Part shown: positions 12,404 to 24,526 of the stretch, one piece after another
Layout: each line of letters starts with the position of its first letter
Position numbering within the stretch: position 1 is the first letter of the stretch
Notes under the pieces: generated by a model
Seen by the model: only the letters and a program-made list of their open reading frames with translations
Database searches by the model: none
What the model was told of the DNA's origin: nothing
Assembly (NCBI GenBank): GCA_037043015.1
Contig: CM073324.1
Location: forward strand, 10,189,013-10,253,012
Length of the DNA: 64,000 nt
Direction: 5' to 3'
Source of the DNA: Bryum argenteum
Taxonomy: Eukaryota; Streptophyta; Bryopsida; Bryales; Bryaceae
Translations under genes and position numbers: made by a program

Positions 12404-12418
12404 CTCACCCCCACCAAA
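12404..12418 (-). other. polypurine tract
   Basis: The minus strand reads TTTGGTGGGGGTGAG directly before the 3' LTR, where plus-strand DNA synthesis is primed. Confidence 0.65.
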
Positions 12419-13489
12419 CAAATGTCGATGCCCTCATCGACAATCTCGCTTGTCGGCGAGCATGCAAGTTCTTGAGGTAGCCGCCTCCTTGGCACTTGCA
12501 CTGCGTTCCAGGGTAGCTAGCCCCGCAATGCTCCAAGCATCCTATTACTTGAAAAATGGCTAAGTCTCAAAGGTGGCACCCGATAGGTCTAAGGTCCTTT
12601 CTACCCAAGGACTTTCCTTGAAGGACCCACATAAACTAGACCTATCCACTTTGAGACTCACTTGAATGCCCCCAATGGCCCCAAGTTAGGCTCAACTAGC
12701 CCATCATACTCACATGACTTAGGATTGAATTCAAGGCTAACCAACACTTTCTTGGTCGCAACACCAAGCCCTCTTTTCAAACACTTAGGCTCTCAAAGTG
12801 GTGAACTTTGCTCGCCTAGGGGTAATGCTAAGTCCCGCCCGACCTAGCCTTTGCTTCACTCTACCGAGACATGGGTGATCAAGCCATGCGTTGACGATGG
12901 TCAACCCGCAAAGGGCACTTTTATGAGCCTGTGCCACTACCTTGCTCCCGCCCGAGCAAGTCCTAAGCTTGAGAGTCGTGGGGTTCACCCACTCACAACT
13001 CCCAAGCCAAGGTCCCCTGTTTTGCAAAGATTCCAAGTATTGGCTTCGCGTATCCTTCAACCTCTTCTAACCAACCTAGCAATCCAAAATGAGATTAGGA
13101 CTCATCTCACTTCCAACATGCAATCAAGGAACTTGCCAGCAACTTAATTGTCAACCAAGTATTACAACATGTGTCATTTGCACCATTTGCACCAAATGCT
13201 AGACAAAACTTAGGCCAAGTGTACACAAGTGTGGTGATTCACCCCACTTCAAAGGTTGATGTCCTCATCAATGCTTTCTCGGTGTCTTGGATCTCCGTTG
13301 GCTTTCATACCTTTCCACCATCCCCTTTGCATTGGCCATGGACTTTGGCCTCAACCCATGTTGTTTCCTTCTCATGGTACCCCGCCTCTTCACTATGTAT
13401 TATTTGCCCTTTTTCTTGGTGATCCAAAGATTCATAATGCCTTTCACTCCAAACTCCAAGTGATCACCAAGTAGTTCAGGTGGAGGCCG

Positions 13490-15529
13490 TTACACTTGCT
13501 TGCGTTCCGGCCTCACCTTATCTTTGTGATATAGCTTGAGCAATGAGACATGGAAGGTGGGATGAATCATGGTCTCCGGTGGTAAGTCCAACTTATACAC
13601 ATCCTCAAACAACCGTTTTGCAATGACAAATGGACTCACATACTTTGCCATGGATATCGGAGTCAAGCCATCCGGAAAGGTGAGATTTTTCACATTCTTC
13701 TACACCTTTTAGCCCTCCTCATACTCCTCATGGCGCCGCCCTTTGTTAACTTGTTTCACATAGCTCTTTGGGCCTTGTCTAGGTTTTCTTGGTCCTTTTC
13801 AATAAGTTGCTATCTCATGGCTACCAAGTCTTTTGCACCTTGGCTTTGTTCCATCTCCGATTGCAATCCATTCAAAAGCTAGGTTGTTAGGCATAAGTGA
13901 CTTCACACATAAGCCACCTTGGGCGGCGATTGACTCATAGCTCCATGCCTCAATGCATTATGGCTACCAACCGCCAAACCCAAGTAATCACTTGATCACT
14001 TTGGTCTTGGCAACCCATGGTGCCGGCACCAAACACTGAAAAAGGAGCACCACCTTGTCAAAGGCGGTCACCATCTCTTTTGTTGGCTCCATCCTTGCCA
14101 ACTTACAAAACCTATCCACTACCACAAAGATGGCGTCACTTCCTCGTGACTCCGGAAGGCTTGTAATAAAATCCATGGAGACACACTCCCATGGACCATC
14201 CCGGATAGGCAAAGGCCGTAACAAACCCACGTGCTTTTGATATGGCGCCCGGTTGGCTTGATATTCAAGTGATACAAGTCTTCACATAATGGGCAATGTG
14301 TTCCTTCATTTCGGGCCAATAGAACCTCTTTGAAACCAAACATATGGTGGACTTCTCCCCCCTATGTCCGGCCAAGCGGTTGTCATGCTCCTCCTTGAGC
14401 ACACTCAACCTCCACATGCCCTTTGGAACACACACCCTATTTTGCTTTAACTTGATCATAGATTGATAAAGCCGGATACCTTTGGGCTTCATGCCACACC
14501 TAAGTTCACTTAAGAACTTTTGAGCCTCGGGGTCTTTTAAATACGCCTCCCTTATCCGTTTTGCCAAATCACCTTCTCCCGCATACATCACTCTCAAGAC
14601 TTGCGTGGTATTTGACTTATGTTCACCTTCCAACCTAGTGCATCCGGCGCCCATTCACTCGGCCCGGCTTGTGAATCAACTCCACATTTATAAGCACTAA
14701 GGTAACATGCCACCTCAATTGCTTGGGTGCAACTTAGGCTTATGTTTCAAAGTACTTCAATGAAACATTATTGGTGAATACCTTGATCTCATAGAGACCA
14801 AGGTAATGTTGCCATGTCTTCAAACAATGCACCATGGCAACCATCTCCTTTTCATGCGTTGGCCAATTGATTTAAGTGCCATCAAATTTCTTGCTCTCAA
14901 ATGCAATTGGCCTTCCTTCTTGCATAAGCAATTCCCCGATGGCAAAGTCACTTCCATCGGTGTGCACCTCAAAAGGCTTATCAAACTCCGGGAACTTCAA
15001 TACCGGCGGGAGAGAGAGCTTCTCCTTGAGTTTGTTTTTCAAATGCTTGCACACATGAATCGGTCCCATCCAAGGCCAAGTTTTTCTTAAGCAAACCGGA
15101 CATGGGCTTAACAATCTTGGAGAAGTTCTTTATGAACCTCCCATCATAATAGGCCAACTCAAACAATGACCTCAATTCCCTTTGTGAAGTGGGTTGGCTC
15201 CCCTTCTTGATTGCTTCTACCTTCTTGTGGTCCGGTTTGACACTTTGCCCCGTCATAATGAGTCTCAAGAACTCAATCTCTTGCAAGCCAAACTCACTCT
15301 TCTCCCCATTTGCATGTAACTTATTGTCCCGAAGTTTTTCAAGCACGATTGCAAGGTGTTGTGCATGCACTTCCGCCGTTTTGGAGATCACCAATATGTC
15401 ATGAATGTAACAATGACAAGCCCATCCATCTCTTGATGGAATACCGTATTCATGAAGGTTGTGAACATTGATGAGACGTTGCACAACCCAAAAGGCATCA
15501 TCAAAGCCTTTACCACCTCCCAAATACAC
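13490..15529 (-). pseudogene. pol: gypsy pol remnant: reverse transcriptase, RNase H, integrase
   Basis: In minus-strand order: an RT fragment (15529-14981) with YIHDILV where YxDD is expected, so the catalytic motif is altered. Next is an RNase H fragment (about 15060-14880) with FEVHTDGSDFAIG. An integrase H-H-C-C zinc region (14654-14265) follows, including HDNRLAGHRGEKSTIC and HYVKTC. Then comes part of the integrase core (14230-13988) with WECVSMDFITSLP and VVVDRFCKLA. A C-terminal piece (13693-13490) ends HPTFHVSLLKLYH, the usual end of the GPY/F module. Several frame changes separate the parts, so no intact polyprotein is present. Confidence 0.8.
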
Positions 15530-15948
15530 TAAGGAGGTGTGGAGTTAGAAGTGGTCTTATTCCTTTCAAGTCCCAAATCGGTCCTTAGCATCATCTAGAA
15601 CCGGTTTTCCTCTAACTCCTCCAAGTTCACCAAGTTGATCCTACTCCCTAACATATTGGGAGCCTTGGTGAACTCTAACTCAATCTCCTTGCCTTTGGGG
15701 TTGGCAACCACTCTCAATGGCCGCTTTTTTTATCTACCCCATAGGTATCAAAGGAAGTCTTACAAAAGATGAGATCAATCCCATCCATCTCACTTATAAT
15801 GAAGTTTTCCACAAAGGTGAAGTTTTGACACTTCACTTCCACTTCCATAGCTACAAGGCATGTTTCGTGGAGCTTGCCTTTTTGCAAACCTCACTTGAAT
15901 GAGTTTGCTTACTCAAATGCAAGCCCATCCTCTTTGAAGCTTCGGGAC

Positions 15949-17062
15949 TTATGAAGGAGTGGGTTGCCCCTTTTGTTTGGAGCAATGCATTGCCATGTGG
16001 CCCTCTTCACCACAATTCAAAACAAGTAATGTAACTTGTCTCTTTTTATTTTGGACTTGTCCCCACTTTGAGCTTGTCCTTGGCAAACTTGTCCTTCCCA
16101 TCCTTGAAAGGCCTACTCTCACCACCCTAAAGCTTTTGCCAACCATTTTTCTTATGTTGGCTCTTGGATAGTAATTTGCCTTGCTTTCCGGTTGAGGCCC
16201 TCTCTTTAGAGGCCTTTTGGTGACCTTCATCATCACCAATCGATTTTGCCAACTTGAGCAACTCGGCACAAGTCTCCAGCAATTTCGGCATCTTGAATAA
16301 TGCCCGCTCCACCCAACCTTAGAGTCCATTGAAGAAAATGACCTATTTGGCCAATTCATCTAACTTCGGGAGCACATTCAAATGTGCATTGAAATCCTTC
16401 ACATAGGCATGAAAGGTGCCCGTTTGCTCCAATTGCACAAGGGTCATGCCATCCCGAATCTCTTGGTACTCCGGGGTGAAGCGATCACTTAGGATCCCCT
16501 TGAAACCGGTCCAAGTCAAGTTGCTCACCACTCCCGCGTTCTCATTCCGGTATCAAGTCCACCACAAAAGAGCATGCTCTTTCAAGAAGGTCACGGTAAT
16601 GTTGATCTTGTCCTCTTCACGAGCTCTTTGGGCCTCAAAGTTGAGCTCAAGTTCCACAATGAAGTCCTTGACCTTGTTTACCTTGCCCAATCCCGTGAAG
16701 GAAGAGAGCAAGTTGGTCTTGCACAACTTGCGGGAAGAAGGGCATGATGCCCTTCCCTTGAGCTCCTTAATCTCTTCTTCCAAGACTTGAAGAGTTTTGA
16801 CAAGCTCATTGAACCATTCATCTCGTACCTTCCGCTTGTGGCCGTGATTCCCGGGAACGGGACTTAGAGGATTTTCTTCCTCCCCATGGTGAGTGACCTC
16901 CTCACCACTAGCAACTTCTCTTGGTTCCCCTTGCTCCTCTTTTATTTCCATCCGCACATTCGATGGACCTAAAGAAGACTCCTCATGAGGGGCAACCCCG
17001 GCCTCAAAGGCTTGACTACGTGTCTTCGGGCCACATCGCGAGCTTCCGGTCTCTGGTGCCAT
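15949..17062 (-). pseudogene. gag: gypsy Gag of the young retrotransposon
   Basis: The ATG at 17062 lies 33 bp inside the primer site. The N-terminal part (17062-16553) is charged with a coiled-coil-like stretch (EWFNELVKTLQVLEEEIKEL). It leads into the capsid core with KDFIVELELNFEAQ and LLWWT, where an in-frame stop interrupts it. The continuation (16531-16343, same frame) has GFKGILSDRFTPEYQ, a typical Gag core phrase. The last part (16359-15949, other frame) carries a degenerate zinc knuckle, NCGEEGHMAMHC, lacking the first Cys. Confidence 0.75.
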
Positions 17063-17094
17063 CCTACTCTTGATTGGATCCCGTTGCGTAGCCT

Positions 17095-17106
17095 GCTCTG
17101 ATACCA
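17095..17106 (-). other. primer binding site, initiator tRNA-Met
   Basis: The minus strand reads TGGTATCAGAGC, the classic plant LTR-element primer site, two bases inside the LTR edge at 17109. Confidence 0.9.
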
Positions 17107-17108
17107 AG

Positions 17109-18624
17109 TGTCGCGACCCTAATTACTCCAACTCTTCTTTTTCTTAGTGAGCCTTACTTGGTAGCGGAATCACGGCTCACTTAGTTGGTAGCAACCGGCC
17201 ACGACTTTGCTAACACTTGCATGTGCCCCACACATACAATGTTAGCACCATTCTAAGTCAAGGTGTCCAACCCACCTTGACTCCATAACTCATTATCCGG
17301 TACTCATTACCCGGAACTCCCATCAACACATGGGTATGCCAACCCGGAACTCCCACCAACACATGGGCATGCCACTTGGTGGCACGGGCGGCCTTCCACA
17401 CATGTCCAAGCTCCCAAGGGTGCTACTAATCACCCCGGAGCTAACCGCCTTATCCATTTTCCAACTTCCCACTAGTCCCCTTCCACTCTTGTTTCTCACC
17501 CCATTCGGGACTTTGCCGGAATCCTCCCGGAATCCGGCACTAGTTTTCCCGGGGACTAGTTTGGAGCGGGACTCTTTCCAACCCAATGTTGCGGGATGCT
17601 CAAGAGCATCCCACAATGCCCAAGATGTAGAAGTGAGGCTTTCTCTCCATGCCTCACCTTCTTGAGCCATTCCCGGTCACTCCCGGGAACCGGCACTACT
17701 TATCACGGGGACTAACTTGGAGAGGGACACTTCCCAACCCCATGTTTAGAGATGCTCCAAAGCACTCTCCATTTTCCACAAGGTGCGGGAGTGAGGCCCC
17801 ATCCCAAGCCTCACCCCTTCGAGCCACCCCGGCTCCTCAAGGCACCATGTGCAAGTGAGGAGGGAGACCACCCCTCCTCATAGTACTCTCTGGAGTCTTC
17901 GGTAGGCCCCCCCCTCTTGTGTTGAGGGGCCTTCCGTGACACACTTTTGTTTTGGAAGACCACCCGTTTTTGCCTTAGCCTCAAAAACGGGCCGTATCTT
18001 CTTCTCGGGCTAACTTGTAGCTCAGTTATCCAAATGGGACGTGCGATCCCATTTTCGACATCTACTCTTTGAGTAGATGTCAATGGACTCCTTACTTGTC
18101 CCAATCGGAGCTTGTATGTGGGAGCTATGCTCCTCTGAACATTCGGGAGTCCCGGGAGGCAGCAGTCCCGGAGTCCCGAAGTCCCGATGCTTTGGAGAGC
18201 CATATCTCCCAAAGCATTGCTTTGCTCCTCACGAGCCTTAGCATTTTGGAAAGCTCTTGTCCAGAGCTTTCCAAAGACATGCAACATGCCGCCATCCATG
18301 AGGGACGACATTTTGAGTCCCGAAAGGCAACACTCCCGAGTCCCGGAGTGTCCCGGAACGCGCTCCAACTTTGGAGAGTCATATCTCATGACTCACAACT
18401 CCAAATTGCGCGTTCTTTGGACCCATGGATGCGTGCTCAAACAAGGTTTCCAACCATGTAAGACACACCACCAAGTTCGTCCCGAGCACGACGCCATTGC
18501 GTGCTGTTTGCTCGGGACTCCCCTTGGTCACTTCACCTTGTCTCTTGCCAAGCCCGGGGCGTCACTCCCGGGGTCCTCTCGGCTCACCACGGTGTTCGGG
18601 CATCCTTTGGAAAGGGATGTGACA
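17109..18624 (-). repeat. 5' LTR of the young retrotransposon
   Basis: 1,516 bp, TGTCGCG...GTGACA, followed by the target duplication CGGAC. Confidence 0.95.
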
Positions 18625-18629
18625 CGGAC

Positions 18630-21600
18630 CATGGTCCGGACTATGGTCCCGGTCGACATAGTCCGGACTACGTCCGCGGACTAGGTTTACCCCGAATGTC
18701 GACCGATTTGACAACCCTGATTACGGACGTCTATGCGCTTGATCCGTCCTTCGAGACTACAGAGGGAACCCAAGTCTGGTGGCGGTGGAGGTCGGATTGG
18801 AATCCGGCCTCACACACTCTACTCCCGCACCCTCCCCTGCACCGTAAGTGTTTACCACAACAGCTTTCCCTCTCCTGCACACCTAGACCGTTCAAGACAC
18901 AAGGCACTCAAGAATACGCCCAACCCGACTTCAACTCCACAGAAACGATCTAACAAAGAATCCGGATTCCTAACTCCCAACTCACAACACACAAGGTAGA
19001 TCCGGCTTTCCAAGCACTCAACTAAAAAGGAGACAGGGAAATGATCACACCGAATATGCGCATAAGAAGGTTCGATTAACACTCAAGCAAGGAATGCTTT
19101 GGTGGACAAAACTCCCACCTATAAGTACTTCTAAGTCAACGACTTAGATCCCTAATCGGATTGCGGCGCCGCCTACCAGCCTACTCCTCAAAAAAGCGGC
19201 ACGCATTCCCAAAAAGAAAACACTATATCGGCCTAGGACGGATACCAATCCGACCTCCTAACTCTGGCCGTCCTTTGACGCCGGCCTCTAAGACATCCTA
19301 CCTCTTTCTTCGCGAACTAACTCCGTGCTTGGCCGCTTGATGGCGTCGCGCGATACGTCCCCGCCTTCACTCTCTTGCCCGTGTCGGTGATCACGTACTC
19401 GTCCTCGCTGGAGTTAGTCTTGTCCCCGCTCTTCAACTCTTCCTCTTCGAATGCTCGAGGCCGATGTCGTGAAGCTTCGCGCCCGGGAGACTTCTCGTAT
19501 TCCTCGGCCGTGAGCTTCCTCTTTGCGGTGCGCGTGTTCTTGGCCGGCGAGTCTGGCTGGGGGCGGGTGCATCCGACTCCGTCTTCACCCTTCGCCTTGC
19601 CCTTCGTGTCGGTCGGATCGGAGGGCCCGGCATCCGTCCTCGCCATCCGGCCGCGGGGTCTTGGCCGGAGTAGAAGTGAAGGCCGGCATCACTACCTCCT
19701 TCATCTGCTCCCGGACGGCGTCGAGCAGTACCTTGACCTCGGCGTTGCTCTTCTCTACTTTCGTGGCGTACGTCTTCGCCGCCAAGAGGAATTTCTTGAA
19801 TGTCTCCGCCTTGAAAACCTCCGACTCCAGGATTCCGGCCTCGAACAGGTTTGCCCTCTGCAGCACTTCGGCCGGAACCTCGCAGATTTCCACGAGCTTT
19901 ACGACCTGCTCGTTCGCCGTGATTACGGCCTGCCTTCCGACCAGGAGTTCCTCCTCCCTTCTCCTGACCGTCTCGCGAAGACGTCTATTCTCCAGGATTA
20001 GCTTGGTCACTTGCTTCTCCGTCTGTCGGAACTGCTCCTCGTCCGGTTTGGAGTCCCACTGCTTTGACCTCCAAAGAACGTCTTCACTCCAATTCTTGGC
20101 ATAGCTTCGCCAGCAGTCCTTGGTAGAGGAAGTACTGGCACCTGGCTTCCGTGAAGTGGTGCCATGCTCGCCTCATGGGATCCGGGTGATTGGCGGACGG
20201 ACTGAGAGGTGGGGGGGAGTCGGGGGTCGTTCGGATTCATGGGGTTCTCCCAATCGGCCGTAACTTCCCCTTCATCCACCGGCCTCGAGGGTTGTCCCCT
20301 CTCAGTCTGGAGTTCCGGCCTCGGTCGGATTCGTGGGAGGGGACGGGACGGAAGGATGATTACCTCTGGACGCGTCCGCGGTGGGGTTGCCTCCGGAGCC
20401 GGCTCCTCTGGTGCGTCGGGTGGAACGTCCCCTTCGACTGATCCGACCTCGTCCTCCTCCTCTTCCGAGTACACGGCCTTGCTATCCGTACTCTCCTCTG
20501 ACTCGAACACGCCGTTGTTTTGCGACGACAGCGCGATCTCATAGTTCGACTCCTCTCTCATCCGTCAAGACCTCCTCCTTCTTGTGCAGGTGGTAAAGAA
20601 AAGGAGTAATAGGGCTAGGACGGGTTTTACCTACGTTTTCCATGGCCGGGGCGACTAAGTCGCGGATGATCATCCCCCAGTCCGTCTCCCGTTCGCCGCG
20701 CAAGGAGCCCAGGACGGTGTTGGCCAGCCGTACGGTGATCCGGTGCGGCTTCTCTCCGTGAATAATCGGCGCCAAAAACTTGATGACGGCGCGCTCCCTC
20801 GGATTCTTGCAATCCTCGATCGAGTAGCCATTGTTCTTGTGTGGATCCCCGTGGAACGCCTTCTTCGCCCACTTGTGTTTCCGGCCGCACAACCCTACTC
20901 CGTTATTTACGGTCAGGCCGTAAACAGCTCTCCAGTGCTCGGCCGTCTAGGAAGCCGGCTTCCCTCTAACCGTCCCCTCGAACTGGTTTGGCGCGCCGAC
21001 CTTGATCTCGCGCACCATCTCCGCGTCGCGCAATCCCCAGGGCGTATCCAGCAGGCCGGCTAACCCCATCCTCTCGAGGTCTTCCGTCAAGGACTTCTTC
21101 TCATTCTCCTCGATCGGAATACACGGCGACACGAGCTTGATGGAAATCTTGACTCCTCTTGCTCCCGAGCGGAAGCGGACGCCGCCGTCTCGCCATCGGA
21201 AAGAAGTGCGCAAGGAAATAGAGAGTCGCCGGGCCGAGGTCGGCCGATGGGCGGATCGCAACTAAGGACGGAAAGCGAAAAGACGGAGGGCGGGAGCGCA
21301 AGACGACAAGGGGCGCAAAAACGAGGAGGCGGTGGCGACAAGGGCGGATGGGTTGCCTTATATCGAGGGGGCGGAGTTAAGTCCGACCATCATGACATGG
21401 TCCGCCGCCATAATTGTCCTCCCCGTGCATTTGAGTCGCCTTCTAGATTTCTCGCCATTATTAAATTCTTCGCCACTCCGTCCTTCACCTACCATCATAA
21501 CTCCTAATCCGTCCTCTCGACAAAGACGCCCCTAGCGTGCGGGGACAGAGTACGGATTGGCAAATCCGTCCTACTTAACATAAACTAGAGTTTAACTAAT
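18630..21600 (-). mobile_element. retroelement-like segment of unknown family, host of the young insertion
   Basis: The flanks are rich in GGTCCGGAC/CCGTCC phrases like those in the first gypsy element, and coding is confined to the minus strand (21261-19317). No RT, integrase or transposase signature is present. The termini cannot be fixed. I infer a non-autonomous element or an accessory gene of a larger LTR element. Confidence 0.4.
19317..21261 (-). pseudogene. unknown transposon-associated protein, frame-broken
   Basis: I do not recognise a named family with certainty. The minus-strand reading starts in the 21261 frame and continues across one in-frame TAG (20947-20949) into a conserved-looking block (about 20944-20560). 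That block contains HWRAVYGLTVNN, FLAPIIHGEKPHRITVRLAN, LRGERETDWGMIIRDLV and ITPFLYHLHKKEEVLT. After a frame change it becomes an acidic, Pro-rich, low-complexity region (20561-20007), and after another a coiled-coil-like Glu/Arg/Leu-rich tail (20010-19585). The layout recalls plant transposon-associated proteins found in Athila-type elements, but this is a resemblance only. Confidence 0.45.
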
Positions 21601-21869
21601 TCCTTTATTTGTAAAAACGTAATTGCCTTATAGTATACGGCTTAGCAAATACATAGGTCGGATTCTAGACACTATACTTATTCTTAATGCGCATTAGAAC
21701 ATAATGGCCAAAAATCGAAAAAAACGGGGTCCGACACACTCTGTGCTGCATAGTGAAATTGCTTATACAGAGTAAGCGACTTCTTGTTTTTTCACAATTG
21801 CAGAGAGGCAGCGAAACACGATCTGAGGCCGCGAAGAAAAAATGAAGCGACATGCGTGCTTGTAGGTGA
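21601..21869. other. intergenic, nothing recognised
   Basis: No credible open frame or known motif. CACTATAC at about 21670 resembles a CACTA end but does not match the well-defined terminus at 23145. Confidence 0.5.
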
Positions 21870-23145
21870 GTGGAACAGATGTCTGCATAGATGTCTATAA
21901 CGTCGTTTTTAATGATGTCTGAAAGGATGTCTGAACAAATGTCTAAGCAGATGTCTGCAGGAATGTCTAACTGTGTCGATATCTTGAGGTTAGGAAGTAA
22001 ACCATCTCAACCTAGATAGTGCAATTAAATGGAATTAAACCAGAAATTTTTACCTTTACAAACCCTTTTTTTTAAATGCGATTGATATTGGCTTATTAAA
22101 CATGTGCAAATGGCGGGACATGCACAGGACCATAAGGGTATCGGCGAAAAGAAGCGATGGTAGTGGAGGGGCTTCCGAGTTGATTGTGGGTGCGTAGTAT
22201 ATCGTAGTTGTTGACAAAAGCGTATTACTAAATACTCTAGTTTTGTGTTATCCGAGATTCTAATGACCTAAGCAATATATGTTTGATTGACACTTTTTGA
22301 TGTAACAATGTTTCTTTTGATGTTGTGTGAGACGTTTGTGGATTACGGTTCTGATGACTATATAAACATCTAAAAATGTCATCCTAGATGTCCTTTCATA
22401 TGCCAAGAAAACATCAATAGTAACATTGTTGCAAACATCATGTCTAATACAAAACGTTTACATCGATGTCCTGCGGGATGTCGCTACAAACATCCGAGCA
22501 AACATCACAAATTTAAGAAGGACATCAACCTAAACATCATTCTATGCACTAGAGACATTAGTCTTGACATCGTCCTAGGCACTGGAGACATCAATCTTGA
22601 CATCGTCCTAGCCACTAGGGACATCAAGCAGGAGACGTTGATGTCTAACGTGATGTCTAACAGCAACGTCATTTGACCCTAAAACCCCCCAAAAAGTTGC
22701 TGACGTGGCATGCCACGTCAGATTTCCCGGGTTCCACGTCGGATTTCCCGGGTTCCACGTCGGATTTCCCGGGTGCCATGTCAGATTTCCCGGGTGCCAC
22801 ATCGGATTTTCCCGGGTCCACGTAGGATTTTGGCGCCGCCACCTCAGATTCCACGGGAGCACCAAAAAGTCCACATCATTATGAAATTCATTGCCATGTG
22901 GCACTGCCCGTCCACATGGCGCTGATGTGTCATCTACGTGGCACATGTTTTACCCTCCCAAAGTTACCGTCTAACCCTGATGTCTTTAGATAATTTTAGA
23001 TGTCTAACTTGATGTCTTTGATGTCTAACTTGATGTCTTGGATGTTAAAATGTCCCGCATCCACTTGCTAGACATCAACGCGTTAGATTTAGACATCACA
23101 GACAATAAATTTAGACATCAGAAAAAACAGGGTTTTCTTATAGTG
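21870..23145. mobile_element. one end of a CACTA-like (En/Spm) transposon with GATGTCT subterminal repeats
   Basis: The right end, read on the minus strand, starts CACTATAAGAAAACCCTG. This is a typical CACTA terminal sequence, followed outward by TAA (23146-23148), a possible 3-bp target duplication. Inside it are many copies of GATGTCT/AGACATC (about 21878-21975, 22370-22660, 22980-23130), the usual binding-site array for CACTA transposases (established knowledge). The opposite terminus was not found, so the left limit is where the repeats begin. Confidence 0.65.
22712..22831. repeat. ~21-bp tandem repeat with CCCGGG core, about six copies
   Basis: The unit is GATTTCCCGGGTTCCACGTC with small variants (GTGCCATGTC, GTGCCACATC). 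It sits within the CACTA-like end. Each unit contains the palindrome CCCGGG. Confidence 0.9.
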
Positions 23146-24526
23146 TAAGTTTGCGGAAAAAGCATGCATGGATTGGTATGAGGAAACGGAGGCTCAATTC
23201 CTAGAGCACAACTACCTCAGGAATGTTAGCACGGGCAAAGAGAGACTGAAGAAGAAATTGGCGGCAGTAATTTTGAAGGCCATGGAGGAAACGGAGAAAT
23301 ACCAAGATGTCGATTATTATTCGCAATACGGGTTGTGGATGGATAATACAGTTGAACAATGCATCTTCAATGTAAAGGAGTTGTGGAAGAAGCGATTTGG
23401 AACGAGGCGTCTAACACAAGAAGAGGACCATTTCAAACGCAAGATGGATTGGTGGATACACACAATCCAAAAGCTTAGCAAGAATAAAACCCGAGGGAAG
23501 TCATGGGAAAAAACCGCTTTGCTCGCCACATTTGAACGAGACACAGGGTCGGGGGTGGTGTGGATTCCTCAAGACGCTACGATAGAAGCTCTATCAGGCC
23601 GCAATATGGAGGGAGGCCATGGACTAGTGCGGAAGGTGAAGATACTTGGAGTAGACCACGTTCCAGAAAATGTCGAGTTTGCAACAAAGCTTTCCAAGAA
23701 TATGAATCTTCAGAAGAGGAGGATAGAGACTGCTGCAGAAGCTCTTGTATGTCCTTTGAATCATCCAGGAATTATCAAGTTTTGGGCGTTGCATACAAGG
23801 ACATTCGAAGCTTACTCGTATTGGTGGAATGGGGGATCACTACACGAGATGTTGAAGTTGGATGAGAAGGTCGGCGACAAACATCTTCACTGGTCAAAAG
23901 TGAAGGAAGTTCCGAGTCTCACTCAGGAGGAGGCTTTCAGAATTACCCTTTTCCGTCAGCACAGGATGAAATTAGCTTGGGGTTTAGTGTACATCATGAA
24001 TCTCGTGCATAAGACGGGAGTTCTTCACAACGACCTATCCCCCTCGAACATACTATTGCATTTCCCAACTTTCGGAGGAACCAAGATTTGTATTGGAGTG
24101 TGTGACTGGGGGATGGCATCTCGTATAGTAGAACAACAGCCTTCACGTTACGGATACCAGAGGACGGAAAAAAAGAAAGAAGATATGACACGTCGATGGT
24201 GGGTGGCGCCCGAGTTGTTCTATACTTATGGACCTGAAGGTTCAGATACAAATTTGAACGTCCAGGAACTTCGACATCCAACCACGGTAGCATCAGATTC
24301 GTATGCGGTTGGCAAGCTCATCCAGCTGATTGGTGTGTATAACGAATTCGACGAAGAATTATTACCGAATTCGACGGTGCGAGATTCATTCCTAACGAAG
24401 GTGTTCTCAATGACCAGACATGAATTAAATGAGAGAATGACCTGTTCGGAGGTGGTGAACCGCTTGATGGCGAAACCATATCATATGCTTCCACCGGAGC
24501 TTGTATTTAGAGAGGACAGTTATTAG
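23146..24526 (+). pseudogene. protein-kinase-like gene, 5' end removed by the CACTA-like element
   Basis: The first ATG is at 23168 (452 aa), but the frame is open back to the transposon end, suggesting that an upstream part was lost. The N-terminal ~130 residues have no recognised domain. The kinase fold follows: Gly-rich loop SGRNMEGGHG (143-152), ATK lysine (174), HPGIIKFW (199-206), catalytic loop HNDLSPSN (287-294, where HRD is usual), DWG (313-315, where DFG is usual) and VAPEL (346-350). The catalytic Asp and metal-binding Asn and Asp are kept, so activity is possible. HND and DWG mark a divergent group. The C-terminal part fits the helical lobe, without a membrane segment. It ends in TAG before AT-rich DNA. 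Confidence 0.65.

Larger units (their letters stand above)
9588..18624 (-). mobile_element. young Ty3/gypsy-type LTR retrotransposon, complete with LTRs and TSD
   Basis: Termini are TGTCGCG...GTGACA. The 5-bp target duplication CGGAC flanks it at 9583-9587 and 18625-18629. In minus-strand order it has the 5' LTR (17109-18624), iMet primer site (17095-17106), gag, pol (RT, RNase H, integrase), polypurine tract (12404-12418) and 3' LTR (9588-12403, enlarged by a nested solo LTR). The two LTRs are the same apart from single-base homopolymer changes, so insertion is recent. The coding part is nonetheless frame-broken; it may be a parasitic or decayed copy, or contain consensus errors. Confidence 0.9.

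Noticed and set aside
21665-21690. CACTATAC as the left end of the CACTA-like element
   Set aside because: Beyond the first seven bases it does not match the terminal sequence at 23145.
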